From positions 18,955,754 through 19,019,753 of the forward strand of contig CAIIXF020000011.1 of the NCBI GenBank assembly GCA_903813345.2: a DNA stretch of 64,000 nucleotides, read 5' to 3'. The notes beneath the pieces were generated by a model that ran no database searches, was not told the DNA's origin, and saw only the letters and a list, made by a program, of their open reading frames with translations. A program made the translations under genes and the position numbers. Source of the stretch: Owenia fusiformis. Its lineage: Eukaryota > Annelida > Polychaeta > Sabellida > Oweniidae. Shown piece by piece: positions 21,613 to 33,789 of the stretch. Numbering within the stretch: the stretch's first letter is position 1; every line of letters begins with the position of its first letter.

Positions 21613-22037
21613 TTCCTTAACTTACATGTAACAACTTATTGTTAGAGTAGATAGTCCAGGGTCTTGGAGCAATACTACTGGATGACAAAAAAATTGATTT
21701 AGAATGGAAAGGTTGAGAATCCAAAAATTTGATTTTCAAAAAAGTGTTTGGAGGTATTTTGATATTTTCTTTATCATTGAGAATATTTTATTTGCCTATG
21801 TTTAGATTCATCTTACAGTATAAATATGATATTTATTCATCATGAATAAAAAGGAATGGATTGAAGACTCTTCTTTCCTTTGCTAAGTCCTCTCATCTCT
21901 CAAAAACGAAACATTCCTACATTAATAAGTTTCAGTTAGAAACAAAAAGATACGGTTAAAAATATTGAATCTCTCTTATTTCCCCTCTTTTAATACAGTG
22001 AGTCTATGAAAGGATCATTCACGTTTGGTTATTATAA

Positions 22038-22310
22038 GTTATTGAATGATTTGAAGTGCAATACAGAATATATTCTGCTCGAGAAATTCCGTATTGGAAC
22101 GAGACGAAGTCGAAAACTTCAAATCATTCAATAACATTTTTATCGTGTGATCCTCTGTATTGCTACTGAGATTGTCCCCTCCGTACCAATATTTTCTGTA
22201 TTGCAACGGAGATGATCAACAGGGACAATCTCAGTAGCAATACAGATTGGTACAGCACATGAACTGACCAATCAGAGGTCTTCATTTTACAGATCATACG
22301 ATAAAAATAA
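22038..22310. mobile_element. Composite hairpin element (about 270 bp)
   Basis: GTTATTGAATGATTTGAAGT (22038-22057) is perfectly inverted at 22116-22135. Next, TCTGTATTGCTACTGAGATT.. (22154-22178, 25 bp) is perfectly inverted at 22222-22246. TTTTATCGTGTGATC (22137) pairs with GATCATACGATAAAA (22292). There are thus three stacked inverted repeats in 270 bp. Confidence 0.75.
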
Positions 22311-22318
22311 ATATTGTA

Positions 22319-22420
22319 TAGTAGAACCTCTCTAAGTGGAACATCTTTGGTTCCTCTAAAAAGTATTCCACTTGGGAGGTGTTCTACTTATAGAGGAGTT
22401 CCACTTTAAAGGTTTCACTG
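22319..22420. mobile_element. Pogo-like MITE, copy 1
   Basis: It ends GGTTTCACTG followed by TA, with the diverged left end TAGTAGAACCTC and GTGGAACA words inside. It belongs to the TA-flanked CAGTRAAACCTGT family also seen at 37.35, 45.4, 46.3, 59.5 and 60.2 kb. Confidence 0.6.
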
Positions 22421-22556
22421 TATGTTACCACGTAACATTTCCAGACTAACCTTACAATCAAAATGGTGTAAAAAGCTATTGTTAGCAAAAATAGGGATAT
22501 AAATCATAACACTATTAGTGTTATTAAGAGTGCTAAAACTTTTTATCACCACCATA

Positions 22557-22746
22557 CTGTATAAGTGGTAATTTTGCCTAATCATTTAATTTACCTATTT
22601 CCTAATTTTTGCCAGGTTCGGAAAATTAAATTTCGGAAATATTGTCTTTATAATGTTATCCAATGGGAGGTTTCTTGTCATTAGGAAAATGATGAAATTT
22701 GACCATTCGGAAAATTAAACACTCGGATAAAATACCACTTATACAG
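22557..22746. mobile_element. MITE with CTGTATAAGTGGTA ends (190 bp)
   Basis: TA flanks both ends (22555-22556 and 22747-22748). CTGTATAAGTGGTAATTTT is inverted as AAAATACCACTTATACAG. The interior repeats TTCGGAAAATTAAA. Confidence 0.78.
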
Positions 22747-22749
22747 TAT

Positions 22750-23625
22750 TCCCTTAGCAAATAAGAAGGTGTTGTCAAATAGTTTTCATTATTAGAAAAC
22801 AAAACATGCAAAAAATATTAGATCTGATATAGAATCAATCATTTAATTTAGTATACTGAGGTATTAGTGTGATATAAATATATTATATAAAATAAAATGA
22901 AAATTAAGCCATTGAGGTGTCAGAATGTTCTAGAAAGGTTCAAAAGAAAGTGAAAAATAAATCACTTTGATTGGTTAGTAATCTGTTGATTTGATTACCT
23001 TAATGACAAGATAAGTGCTTGAAATGAGTGGTTCAAAAAGCAATGTAAATTCAGTAAAACTGTATAGAGAGGGTCTTGTTTTATCAATTAATGGAAATAA
23101 CAGAATTTTGTATCACTTGCATCATTACTGGGACAATGCCAAGTCACGGCCAAGAGTTGTTATTTGGAAATACCAAAGTTATTTCATGATGATTGTATGG
23201 ACCAACTGGCCAATCTGGGGTACACGTAGGTTTCATTTTGACCCTATAAATAGACCTCTCGTGCCTTATTTTCCAAATTAATTCTAGTTTTGGACAGAAA
23301 TTGGCTCTTTGTATATATATCAATTTTGGCATTTGGCAAAATTGATATATTGGCATTGTTCTGATGTTTGGTGATAGGTATACATGTCCAAAATATGCCG
23401 CATTATAAAAAAATACAGACCAAATTATATGCAAATCCAATGAACTGGTAAGAGTTAATAGTACTTTACCATTGTTGCCATGTGTGCATTCTAGAGCTAA
23501 CTCCAACCATCATTGACCTTGAAAGTTCGTTTGGTTCAGAAAAATCATCTGATGATCATATATAGCAGAATATAACAGTGTGATATAGACCGAACTGAAA
23601 ACCAAGAGGGATTCAAAAATCAGAC
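22750..23625. other. Unannotated sequence
   Basis: Short frames on both strands near 23015-23506 lack domains and splice context. No element ends are recognised. Confidence 0.5.
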
Positions 23626-23629
23626 TGTA

Positions 23630-24890
23630 CCCACGGTGCCCATGTCAAGCTGCGCGCCTACTTAGGCGCGCAGTTTGTTTCGATCACAAACTGCGTGCCT
23701 AAGAACATTGGATCATTTAAGTTGGAGTCTGTATTTTGAAACGTTATTTAAAGACATTTATCCTGCATTGTTTTCTTGTTCAATGCGTTCATTCTGTGGC
23801 GAATATACGAATCTTGCAAATACTAGCAAAAACTGTGTGCAAATGAATCTTAGTTTTAAAACATAAGCAGATTAATGGCATTTTCGTCACTGATTTAATG
23901 GGAATTTATACGTAAATCGATCTAGCACTTTAAACATAAATGACAAATACTTTAGACTCGTTTTATATTTAATTCCTTACACATTTATCATTTTTAATTC
24001 AAAATATTTCGAGATAAAACAAATAATCAGGAGATTAAAAAGAAATAAACCACAAACTGCGCGCCTATTTTAGCCAGAAATTACAATCTGTGCGCATACA
24101 CTATTAAAACTACATATTATCATTGGAATTTCCACAGAGGTACGTGTAGGTGTTTTCGATGTAGCTTTGGAAATTTTGCTTTATCGTCAGATTTTATGAG
24201 ATTTTCATATTGAAAGTCAAAATGTATAATAGAAATGACAATTAAGTTGGGAACGAAAAAAACGTTTATTTTCAGATCACCATCTTGGTGGATGGACTCT
24301 CATAGTGTTTCAATTATGGGGTTCTACTATTAGACACATATGTGCCTTGTATGGCGCTTATGTTTTCTAATAATACAAAACAAGCTTGGATTGGCAAGCA
24401 GTTTTGAAATATTAGGCACGCAGTTTGGGAAATACATGTGAATATAGGCGCGCAGTTTGACAAGAAAAATGTTTAAATCACGTTTATGGCGTATTATCGT
24501 TTTCAACACAAACTTTGCTGTTTTAATCAGATGGAGTGATCCTATATATTCTAGCATACACAGACACAATGGCTGAATAAACGGCAAATGACGATAAAAA
24601 GACATAGATATAACTTTACACTGTAAATTTTGAACACAGAAGTTACTTAAGACCCTTATATTGAGATAACTAGGTTTACATCGGGAAAAACATTGAGTAC
24701 TATGAGTAAATTAAGTTCATCTTCACAGAATGGTACTATCTTTAGAACGAGACTAACCTTGTATTTTTCGTATTTTGGCTCTTTTTGGGAGTCGTGTCCT
24801 CCCCATCTCACATTTTGAAATATGCGCGCAGTTTGTCAGAGTTTCAAACTGCGTGCCTAGTAGGCACGCTGCTTGACATGGGCATCGTGG
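23630..24890. mobile_element. TIR element studded with GCGCGCAGTTTG words (1.26 kb)
   Basis: The left end, CCCACGGTGCCCATGTCAAGC, and the complement of the right, CCACGATGCCCATGTCAAGC, are inverted repeats flanked by TA. Just inside, GGCGCGCAGTTTG and its complement recur at both ends. Further copies lie at about 24053, 24414 and 24446. I count at least seven copies in both orientations, which suggests subterminal binding sites. No transposase frame is present. Confidence 0.75.
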
Positions 24891-25737
24891 TACCTAACCA
24901 ATGACCTGACATCAATTAAACCAAAAGAGGAACACTGAAATCCAGACAATACCTATTATAATACAAAGCAGAATTGTTAGATTATCCAGCCTTATGCTGC
25001 AGTAACACACATGAAAGGACACTTATTGCAAACTAATGTACCCATTTGTCTTTTTGATGAGATATAAATGTTCAAATAATAATGTAAATATGACTAATAG
25101 TTATCATTATTACAGAGTAGAACAAAGAAATATAAACATGTTACCTTTGTTAATAGCCTTTCAAACCTAATGCCACATTGTAAGAATCTCTGAGAATACA
25201 GAAAAAGAAAAATATTTTTTTCTTCCCTCTTTGTGACAATTTGGCTAAATTAGGTTTCTGTTTTGTTTCCCATCTCAGTTGATTAATAGCTAGTTAGAAG
25301 AATAGATGAAACCTAGAACAGTTTTCTCAAATAGCCCTTGTTTAAGGTCTTTAAAGTTTAGTTTTCCTCAATATATTTTTCAATTTTTGGCAGATTCATA
25401 TTTGCCTTTTTTGTCAACAGGAGCTGAGTGAACGAAGATGCCTACCACCCCCACATACAAATAGTCATACATCACACATTCACAGCTTCCTTCCATAACT
25501 CACCACAATGTAAGGAAGAAAGAAAATTGAGAAAAGACAGCAACAAATCATCTTTAAAATAATCTTTCACCAATTACTGACCAGTGAGAAGATGTTGAAA
25601 ACAGACAGTTTGATGTATAACTAACTGACAACAACAGGTAAAACAAACACATTATTTGCACGTTAAACATGTGTATCCATGTATCTATTACAGAACAGAC
25701 ATTTAGAAAACATTTTGGAAACACACTGAATATTGAA
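24891..25737. other. Unannotated sequence
   Basis: No exon, RNA gene or element ends are recognised. Confidence 0.5.
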
Positions 25738-25890
25738 CAAGGCATTAACATGCAAAATATCACCACCTGTCATTTGTTACAGACATGACACACCAACCAC
25801 CAAATGCCAAACACCAACCATCAAACACTATCCACAAAAAAGTTGGAGACAATAACAATATATCACCACTTGTGGCGATAAGGCAAAAAG
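25738..25890 (+). repeat. CAAGGCATTAACATGCAAAA family, copy 1
   Basis: It runs from ACAAGGCATTAACATGC through ACCACCAAATGCCAAAC and AAAAAGTTGGAGA to ATCACCACTTGTGGCGATA. The same order of words occurs at 43216-43372, 47168-47361 and 50456-50606, always on the plus strand. It is a short dispersed element of unknown class. No RNA polymerase III boxes are evident. Confidence 0.7.
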
Positions 25891-25924
25891 TGAAACCTGG
25901 GATCCGTGAGAGGTGCAAATTGAG

Positions 25925-26530
25925 AAAGTCTGAATTGTGAAAGGTGCTAAGTGACATTGAGAGAGGTATTTACTGAAAGAGGTGCTTTCTGAGAGAGGTG
26001 CTTACCGAGAGAGGTATTTACTGAGAGAGTTGCTTACTGAGAGAGGTATTTATTGAGAGAGGTGCCTACCGAGAGAGGTATTTATTGAGAGAGGTGCTTA
26101 CCGAGAGAGGTATTTACTGAGAGAGGTACTTAATGAGAGAGGTATTTACTGAGAGAGGTGCTTACCGATAGAGGTACTTACAGAGAGAGGTGCTTACTGA
26201 TTGAGGTGCTCACTAAGAGAGGTGCTAACAGAGAGAGGTGCTCACTTTAGGTGCTCACTGACAAATGTGCTAACTGAGAGAGATGCTCACTTATAAAATG
26301 TGCACTTGAAAAAAAGCTCATTGAGAGAAGTGCTAACCTTTAGAGGTGCTCAATGACAGAAGTTCTCACTGAGAGAGGTGCTAGTTGTGAGGTACCCACT
26401 GAAAGGCACTTCTTTGAAGATGTGCTAACTGAGAGAAGTGCTCATTGCTATATGTGCCCATTGAAAGAGGTCCCTACTGATAGAGGCTCCCCCTGAGAAA
26501 AGTGCTCACTGGAAAGTGTTCACTTTAGAA
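25925..26530 (+). repeat. 16-bp minisatellite, GAGAGAGGTATTTACT
   Basis: About 35 copies of GAGAGAGGTRYTTACT. It is regular at 25970-26160 and increasingly decayed towards 26530. It directly follows the dispersed repeat copy at 25738-25890. Confidence 0.85.
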
Positions 26531-26773
26531 TATCAGAGTGTATTGCAGCGCAACTCAGAATGATGTGATGAGCATCAGAATATGTTCACACTAGACAGAT
26601 TTAACGGTACATTGTCCAGATAGACAATCTCTAGTAGATACAACATTGCAACTGTCTGCTGAAGGTGTTAACAGATGTATCAATCTTTCAAAAACTTACA
26701 AAATAAACTAGGTAAAGAAGCTTCTCCTTTGAGAAAGAAATGTTGGCACTTTCAGGCTCATTGAACCCATATA

Positions 26774-26827
26774 CAGGGTGACCCAAAACGTGACCCTCTA
26801 ATTTTGGAAGTTAGTTGGGTCACCCTG
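26774..26827. mobile_element. Mariner-type micro-MITE (54 bp)
   Basis: TA flanks both ends (26772-26773 and 26828-26829). CAGGGTGACCCAA at the left is perfectly inverted at the right, and only about 28 bp lies between. Confidence 0.82.
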
Positions 26828-26829
26828 TA

Positions 26830-28274
26830 TAAAGGAAAGCCAAATATTGTTCAATGTACACCCAGTTGCCAGTGTAACACGTCATTTCTTTGGTGAAATG
26901 ATGTTATTTTTAGTGAAATATAATGATTTGATTATCAGAATGGCACAGTTGGTGTATCTTGTTATCTATTACAAAGGATATTTATGTAACAAAAAGGGCT
27001 AAATAATTAAATTTTTTATGTCATTTTAATTGTGATTTAATCATCTTATATAAATAGACTTATTACATACATTTGTACCTAACTGCTATAATACCACTAA
27101 AAATATGAATCTCTATCTTCCTCCCCAGATAAACAAGAAAACAAACAAACAAAATATAAAAAACAAACAAATACCAAATAAAATTCTGATTATTTCTGAC
27201 AACTAATACAGGCAAGGTGTGAAATATTTCTGTGAGGGTGTTATGATTGACTAGCATGTTAACAACTGTGGCCAATAAATCAACAACAAGAATCTTTGAA
27301 GATTTCCACTTATGCCTTCTTCAATGGATGTTCTAGCAGCATGTGTACCTCATTTATACTTCTTTAATTTAAAAGTCACGATAATGTACATTTATGCTCC
27401 AATCATATCATTCTTGCAAAGCAATCACAAATTGATATTTGCTTGGTCACTTTTGGAATGAATATCTTAGTAACTTTTAGATATTTCATTGAACTTTACC
27501 AATCAAATGTTTTCTATTTACTTTGGACGACATATTCAACCAATTCTGGAAAGGCTTGGTCAAAGAATTGTTTCTCATCAAACGACTGTAGATGAAGTTC
27601 TCTTTTTGCGATACTATTAGTCAAACTTTTTATAAAGGATATGCCATATATAAACTTGAAGTACAGTATGTGTCATTCAACCTTTAACATACGTCAATCA
27701 TTCTTTGTACTTTGTAACAACCAAAAACTCTCAAAATCATCACTGAAATTCTTCCGAAAATAAGCAAATCTACCAATCTCTTCTTGCACTTTAGTAGCAG
27801 CATATCAGGATAGGCCCATTAATCACAACTGTTAACTAATGAAACAAAAGAAATACTCGTTCAAATGTATCTTGCAGTCAATCAATCACCATGACAGAAT
27901 AGGCCGACATGACAATTTCACGAAAATATATAGCTAACTAGGACTCAGACAAAGCTATCTTTTATTCAGAGCCATTGATTTGTGCTAATTTTGAAGCCGA
28001 ATCAGTCAGATTTTGAGCAGCCAGGGATTAATTGTTGACCTTTGCTTGAATATAATTATGGGTTTTATTAGTATTGCTAGGATGGTAATAATCTTTCCAG
28101 GCAATTTCATGTTTCAATTCATGAATAATGGCTCCATGCCTCCCTATAATTAATACAAGGTTCATTTACTGTCTCCCTATTGCTAAATGCCAAAACAATG
28201 ACAACAATTTCCAAGCTGTAGATGTTCTAAAACAAAACACATAACAACAATCTGAATAATCACCTAGAAAATCT
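26830..28274. other. Unannotated sequence
   Basis: AT-rich. No convincing exon. The minus-strand frame near 27063-27275 is low-complexity (TTTG repeats) and I do not call it. Confidence 0.5.
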
Positions 28275-29770
28275 TAACGATCACTCTGCAACCACCATAG
28301 CATTTACCCAACAATATCTTGACAATCACCCTGCTACCACCTTAGCAATCAACCTGCAACAACTTTAGCAATAACCCTGCTACCACTTTAGCAATCAACC
28401 TGCAACATCTTAGCAATCACCCTGCTACCGCTTTAGCAATCAACCTGCAACATCTTAGCAATCACCCTGCTAGCACCTTAGCAATCACTCTGCAATATAT
28501 TTGCCATCAACCAACAACCACCATAGCATTTGCCCACAACATCTTTACAATCACCCTTCTACCACCATAGCAATCAACTTGCTACCACTTTAGCAATCAA
28601 CTTGCTACCACTTTAGCAATCACTCTGCAATATCTTCACCATCACCCAACAACCACCATAGCATTTGCCCACAACATCTTTACAATCACCCTTCTACCAC
28701 TTTTGCAATCAACCTGCTACCACTTAAGCAATCAACCTGCAACATCTTAGCAATCACCCTGCTAGCACCTTAGCAATCAACCTGCAACATCTTAGCAATC
28801 ACTCTGCTACCACTTTAGCAATCAACGTGCTACCGCTTTAGCAATCAACCTGCAACATCTTAGCAATCACCCTTCTACCACCTTAGCAATCAACTTGCTA
28901 CCACTTAAGCAATCAACCTGCAACATCTTAGCAATCACCCTGCTAGCACCTTAGCAATCACTCTGCAATATCTTTGCCATCACCCAACAACCACCATAGC
29001 ATTTGCCCACAACATCTTTACAATCACCCTTCTACCACCATAGCAATCAACTTGCTACCACTTTAGCAATCAACTTGCTACCACTTTAGCAATCACCCTG
29101 CTACCACTTTAGCAATCATCCTTCTACCACTTTAGCAATCACCCTGCTACCACTTTAGCAATCACTCTGCAATATCTTCACCATCACCCAACAACCACCA
29201 TAGCATTTGCCCACAACATCTTTACAATCACCCTTCTACCACCATAGCAATCAACTTGCTACCACTTTAGCAATCAACTTGCTACCACTTTAGCAATCAC
29301 CCTGCTACCACTTTAGCAATCATCCTTCTACCACTTTAGCAATCACCCTGCTACCACTTTAGCAATCACTCTGCAATATCTTCGGCATCACCCAACAACC
29401 ACCATAGCATTTGCCCACAACATCTTTACAATCACCCTTCTACCACTTTAGCAATCAACTTGCTACCAATTAAGCAATCAACTTGCTACCGCTTTGGCAA
29501 TCAACCTGCAATATCTTAGCAATCACCCTTCTACCACCTTAGCAATCAACTTGCTACCACTTTAGCAATCAACTTGCTACCGCTTTAGCAATCAACCTGC
29601 AACATCTTAGCAATCACCCTCCTACCACCTTAGCAATCAACTTGCTACCACTTTAGCAATCAACTTGCTACCGCTTTAGCAATCAACCAGCAACATCTTT
29701 ACAATCACTCTCCTACCACCTTAGTAATCACCCTGCAATATCTAGGAATCATCCTGCAACCACCATAGAA
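28275..29770 (+). repeat. 22/23-bp satellite with 204-bp higher-order repeat
   Basis: About 65 copies of AGCAATCAACYTGCTACCACTTT and its AGCAATCACCCTGCAACATCTT variant. A marker variant, CACCCAACAACCACCATAGC, recurs at 28643, 28981, 29185 and 29389. The last three are exactly 204 bp apart, with matching order of variants between them. This shows amplification in blocks of nine monomers. Confidence 0.9.
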
Positions 29771-29868
29771 TTTCCCCACAACATCTAGGCAATCACACAG
29801 GAACATCTATCAATATGGACTTGCTACTGACTTAAGATGTAACTCTATCTGCAAACAGGATGAACGAG

Positions 29869-29944
29869 CTACAATGGGAATCCCTACAATGGGAATCTCT
29901 ACAATGGGAATCCCTACAATGGGAATCCCTACAATGGGAATCCC
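29869..29944 (+). repeat. 16-bp tandem repeat, CTACAATGGGAATCCC
   Basis: Five nearly perfect copies directly downstream of the larger satellite. Confidence 0.9.
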
Positions 29945-30379
29945 GGAACTGACACAATTAAAATGTGTTGCAGGCTAAAAGTTCTGGAGTACCTTTCAAT
30001 CTAATAAAGTCTAACCAATAAGTTTGTAAAAGACTATAAAAGGTTACAACTAAGTCCAATCCTTTGGCATACAGTTAAAGCTGGAATGGCAAAATTTTCA
30101 AGAATGTAGTGAGAAAAAGTTTGGTGTGACTGCAGCTTTAGGTGCAGCAGGTTGAGCTTATGTTGTTATGGTATGTAAATATGTACCTGAACATACCAAA
30201 CATAATCATAATTGTTTTCAGTTGTGCCAGAAATAAGACTACTGCAACCTGGCTTATACATTCCAAGCATTATACATAGGTGGATGTAATTATTGATAAT
30301 CTATTCACCTACATGGAACCTTGTTCTATTATAGAAATGTAAAAGTAATGCATACTGGTTTTTCTAAACGATTCAAAAT
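29945..30379. other. Unannotated sequence
   Basis: No recognised features. Confidence 0.5.
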
Positions 30380-31247
30380 GAACTAGAAAAACAGCAACTC
30401 CACGGAGTAGCAAATCCCACCGAACAAAACATATTATGCTTATTATACCTAGTGTAAATGTTGAAATGTTTGTGCTCTTTGTGATAGAAGCATGAAAGGC
30501 ACAAAGTTAGTTTATACCATTGTGAACTAGGCATCATCATATAAAATTTGAACCAAATCCATTCACTGGTATATGAGTTATCAAAGATTACGTTTTTTAC
30601 GAAAATTGGCCGCCATCTTGAAATTCAGCCGCCATCTTGAAAATTATTTCTTGAATAGAGCTACTGTGTCCCTAGGCATAATCATATAAATTTGAACCAA
30701 ATCTGTTCACTGGTATTTGAGTTATCAAAGATTACGTTTTTTACGAAAAATTGCCGCCATTTTGAAATTAAGCGGCCATCTTTGTCAAACATAGCTACTG
30801 TGCCCCTAAGCATCATCATATAAAATTTGAACCAAATCCGTTCACTGGTATTTGAGTTATCAAAGATTACATATTTTTACGAAAAATGGCCGTTTTTTTT
30901 AAATTAAGCGGCCATCTTGAAAATCTCTTTTTGTGCGAAACTCCTTTGTCCCTAGGCATCAGCATATAAAATTTGAACCAAATCCGTCAACTTGTATTTG
31001 AGTTATCAAAGATTACATTTTTTACAAAAAATGGCGGCCATTTTGAATTGAGCAGCCATATTGAAAATTCCTTCTCGAGCAGAGGTCCTACACTCATAAG
31101 GCATAAGCCTATAAAATTTGAACCAAATCTGTCAAACGGTATTGGAGTTATCGCCCGGACACACGGACAGACGGACAGACGGACGAACAGACGGACGGAC
31201 GGACGGCTTCTCTATATCCCCCTCGAACTTCTTTCGGTGGGATTATA
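30380..31247 (+). mobile_element. Pearl-like tandem-core element, copy B
   Basis: Five core units of 135-146 bp are marked by TTTGAACCAAATC at 30547, 30691, 30826, 30972 and 31118. Each carries TTTGAGTTATCAAAGATTAC and ATGGCCGCCAT-type words. The last unit runs into (GGAC)n at 31150-31203 and a CTTTCGGTGGGATTATAA end that answers the AATCCCACCGAA near the start. Confidence 0.6.
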
Positions 31248-31466
31248 AATGACCATCTTGATCCATCAAGGTATGACTGAAGGTATGACATACTATGGAA
31301 AAAATAAAACGTAATGCATACCAAATGGTGCTAATGTGAAGTTTGAGGTGCAACTTGTATAAGAGTGGTTATATCTGTGCATATATATTTTTCTATGCAA
31401 ATAACATTTGTTATAATTATTTTGTACTTTTATATATGTATGATATGTATGTTTACCAACATATGG

Positions 31467-31675
31467 CATTGATCTCCCCAGGATTTTTTCTCAGGTAGGT
31501 GCAAAATTCTAATTTTCACAATCCAGACAAAAATTGGTCAAAATATGCATATTTTTCATGATTTTTCTCATTTTCAAATGGGTGCAAATGGATTTTTGGG
31601 TGGGTGCAAGCCTATTTGCAAAATCTCAGGTGGGTGCTGCGCCCACTTGCTTTAATGCTGGGGAGATCAATGATA
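31467..31675. mobile_element. Palindromic element with CATTGATCTCCCCAG ends
   Basis: CATTGATCTCCCCAGGA at the left is inverted as GCTGGGGAGATCAATG at the right. GTGGGTGCAAG-type words recur inside. A related, more decayed copy lies at about 45895-46010. Confidence 0.7.
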
Positions 31676-31872
31676 TGGTTATATGATATATATGATTAAG
31701 AGTCAATAACAGATGTATAATACCAACAATGAAGTTGGAATCTTCTGGGTTTATCTTATCACTCAATAGATTCTACCAAAACTTGTGTATCTACTTTCAA
31801 CACCTCATAGCAAGCAACATTTAACCTGTAAAATAACCTTGTTCCAAAACTAACAAATATGTTTGGAAACTA

Positions 31873-31931
31873 CAGGGTGTCCCATAAGTAAGGATAATTA
31901 CAATTTTTATCATTACTTATGTGACATCCTG
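31873..31931. mobile_element. Mariner-type micro-MITE (59 bp)
   Basis: TA-flanked. CAGGGTGTCCCATAAGTA at the left pairs with TACTTATGTGACATCCTG at the right. The core matches the ends of the 368-bp MITE at 12320-12687. Confidence 0.8.
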
Positions 31932-31934
31932 TAA

Positions 31935-32758
31935 ATCATGCAAACACAATCAGTTTGAAATAGAATTTTCTTACAACTTGTTCAACTTTAAAATGTTTTC
32001 CTTAAGCAGTAACTATTGCAATTCACATGAAGAAATTGATATAATTCAGATTAAACGATTCTGACTTATTAAATAAGGTACACAAAACCAAATAAGTTTT
32101 ATTACATTTTTCTTGCCAGTATGTATTAGAATGACACATGGATCAATACACCTCCTCACAAGTAATTTTCCACAGTCTGATGATTTTTGTATTTTGACTA
32201 CTCCATAATTGTGAAATATAGAAAAACTGATTTCATGTATACCAATGATAAGCAAGCCATCAGATTTGCACAACCAAATGCTGGATGTATATTTTCAATG
32301 ACAATGTCTTTTTTATCTGCAATAGATTTCCATGTTAAAAAAGCTTACAATGGGAACACCTGCCAATCCAAACACCTATGGCTGATCCAAGTGGCAAGTT
32401 TACTATCTTCACTCTACTATACCTAACCTCTAGAAATGCATAAATACTCTGTTTGTCCAATTGTATTGTTAAGTATATTTTTGAAAGCACCTTATTAACA
32501 TCTAACAGTCATTCGATAAACCATTCATAAGGAACAGACACATAAAAACAAATAACATATTCATTACAAATAAGCCAAAAGGGTTGCGCATGAACACCTA
32601 GTGCAAGGTATAGTAAGTTGCTAAATCTTCATTCAACTTACAGTAACTAGTAGACTGAATTCTTTTCCTCGAATTCTTCAAGCCTTTTTCAGTTATATAA
32701 TTAATTTTAGGAATCTTACTATTTAGCCACCTTAATCATATTACATTTGATAAAATAC
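31935..32758. other. Unannotated sequence
   Basis: No exon with splice signals or element ends is recognised. Confidence 0.5.
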
Positions 32759-32764
32759 TAACAG

Positions 32765-33784
32765 CACACCCGGTGATCGTGAATATGGGACGGAGGGGGG
32801 GAGCAGGCAATTTCTGCTAGGAAATTCAACAAATCTGGAAGATTTATTTTTTCAAGAAAAAGTTTACTATTGAAATGCTAAATGGATAGGCGCACGGTAT
32901 GGTAGAATATGTTAGGTTTTCTGGGATTTTTTTCTGAAACGATACGCATCTAAGGTATGAGATCTATTCAAAAAGGCGCAAGGCCATCAACAGGCACAAA
33001 TCAACGTTTTTGCTATAAATCAAGCAACAATGGTCTGGACGACCTGTAATAAATACTTGTAGGTGATGTTATCATAACTAAATTAATGTCATTGCTGAAT
33101 TTATAAAATAAGTTTCCATATGTGAAATAAAAAATAATCGAAAATAATGAATTTGGGACGGAGGGGGGGAGGGGATGGAGGGGGGGAGCAATATGTATAT
33201 AAGACATGATTCGAGATGTTTCGCGACTTTAAGTCCTTTTACTCCAAATGTCCCCATTTTTCAGTCTCCAGGGGTATATCATCCAGTTTCTTACTAAGTT
33301 AATGAGTTCATTTTTCAAATACAAGAATTCGTGTGAAGTTGTTTCACTTTATAGAATTATTACTCCCCCCCTCCGTCCCCTCCCCCCCTCCGTCCCATTT
33401 TAATTATTTTCGATTATTTTTTATTTTACGTATGGAAACTTATTTTATAAATTCAGCAATGACATTAATTTAGTTATGATAACATCACTTACAAGTATTT
33501 ATTACAGGTCGTGTAGTCCATTGTTGCTTGATTTATAGCAAAAACGTTGATTTGTGCCGGTTGATGGCCTTGCGCCTTTTTTAATAGATCTCATACCTTA
33601 GATGCGTATCGTTTCAGAAAAAATCCCAGAAAACCTAACATATTCTACCATACCGTGTGCCTATCCATTTAGCAATTCAATAGTAAACTTTTTCTTGAAA
33701 AAATAAATCTTCCAGGTTTGTTGAATTTCCTAGCAGAAATTGCCTGCTCCCCCCTCCGTCCCATATTCACGATCACCGGGTGTG
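32765..33784. mobile_element. Long-arm foldback element (1020 bp), AACAG duplications
   Basis: The arms of about 425 bp (32765-33192 and 33363-33784) are near-perfect inverted copies, starting CACACCCGGTGATCGTG. A 170-bp unique loop lies between. Each arm carries GGGACGGAGGGGGGGAG at its outer end and again next to the loop. A 5-bp AACAG stands directly outside both ends (32760-32764 and 33785-33789). CAC-type ends and a 5-bp duplication recall Transib/RAG-type transposition, but the rest of that signature is not met. Confidence 0.85.
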
Positions 33785-33789
33785 AACAG

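Noticed and set aside
23144-23506. 120-codon minus-strand frame
   Set aside because: No domain, no splice context and overlapping frames on the other strand; composition not convincing.
25925-26530. Possible CRISPR or regulatory array
   Set aside because: Simple 16-bp minisatellite with progressive decay and no spacers.
27063-27275. 70-codon minus-strand hydrophobic frame as a membrane exon
   Set aside because: The hydrophobicity comes from TTTG repeats; no splice sites fit.
28275-29770. CRISPR-like spacing of short repeats
   Set aside because: The units are contiguous monomers without unique spacers, in a eukaryotic context.
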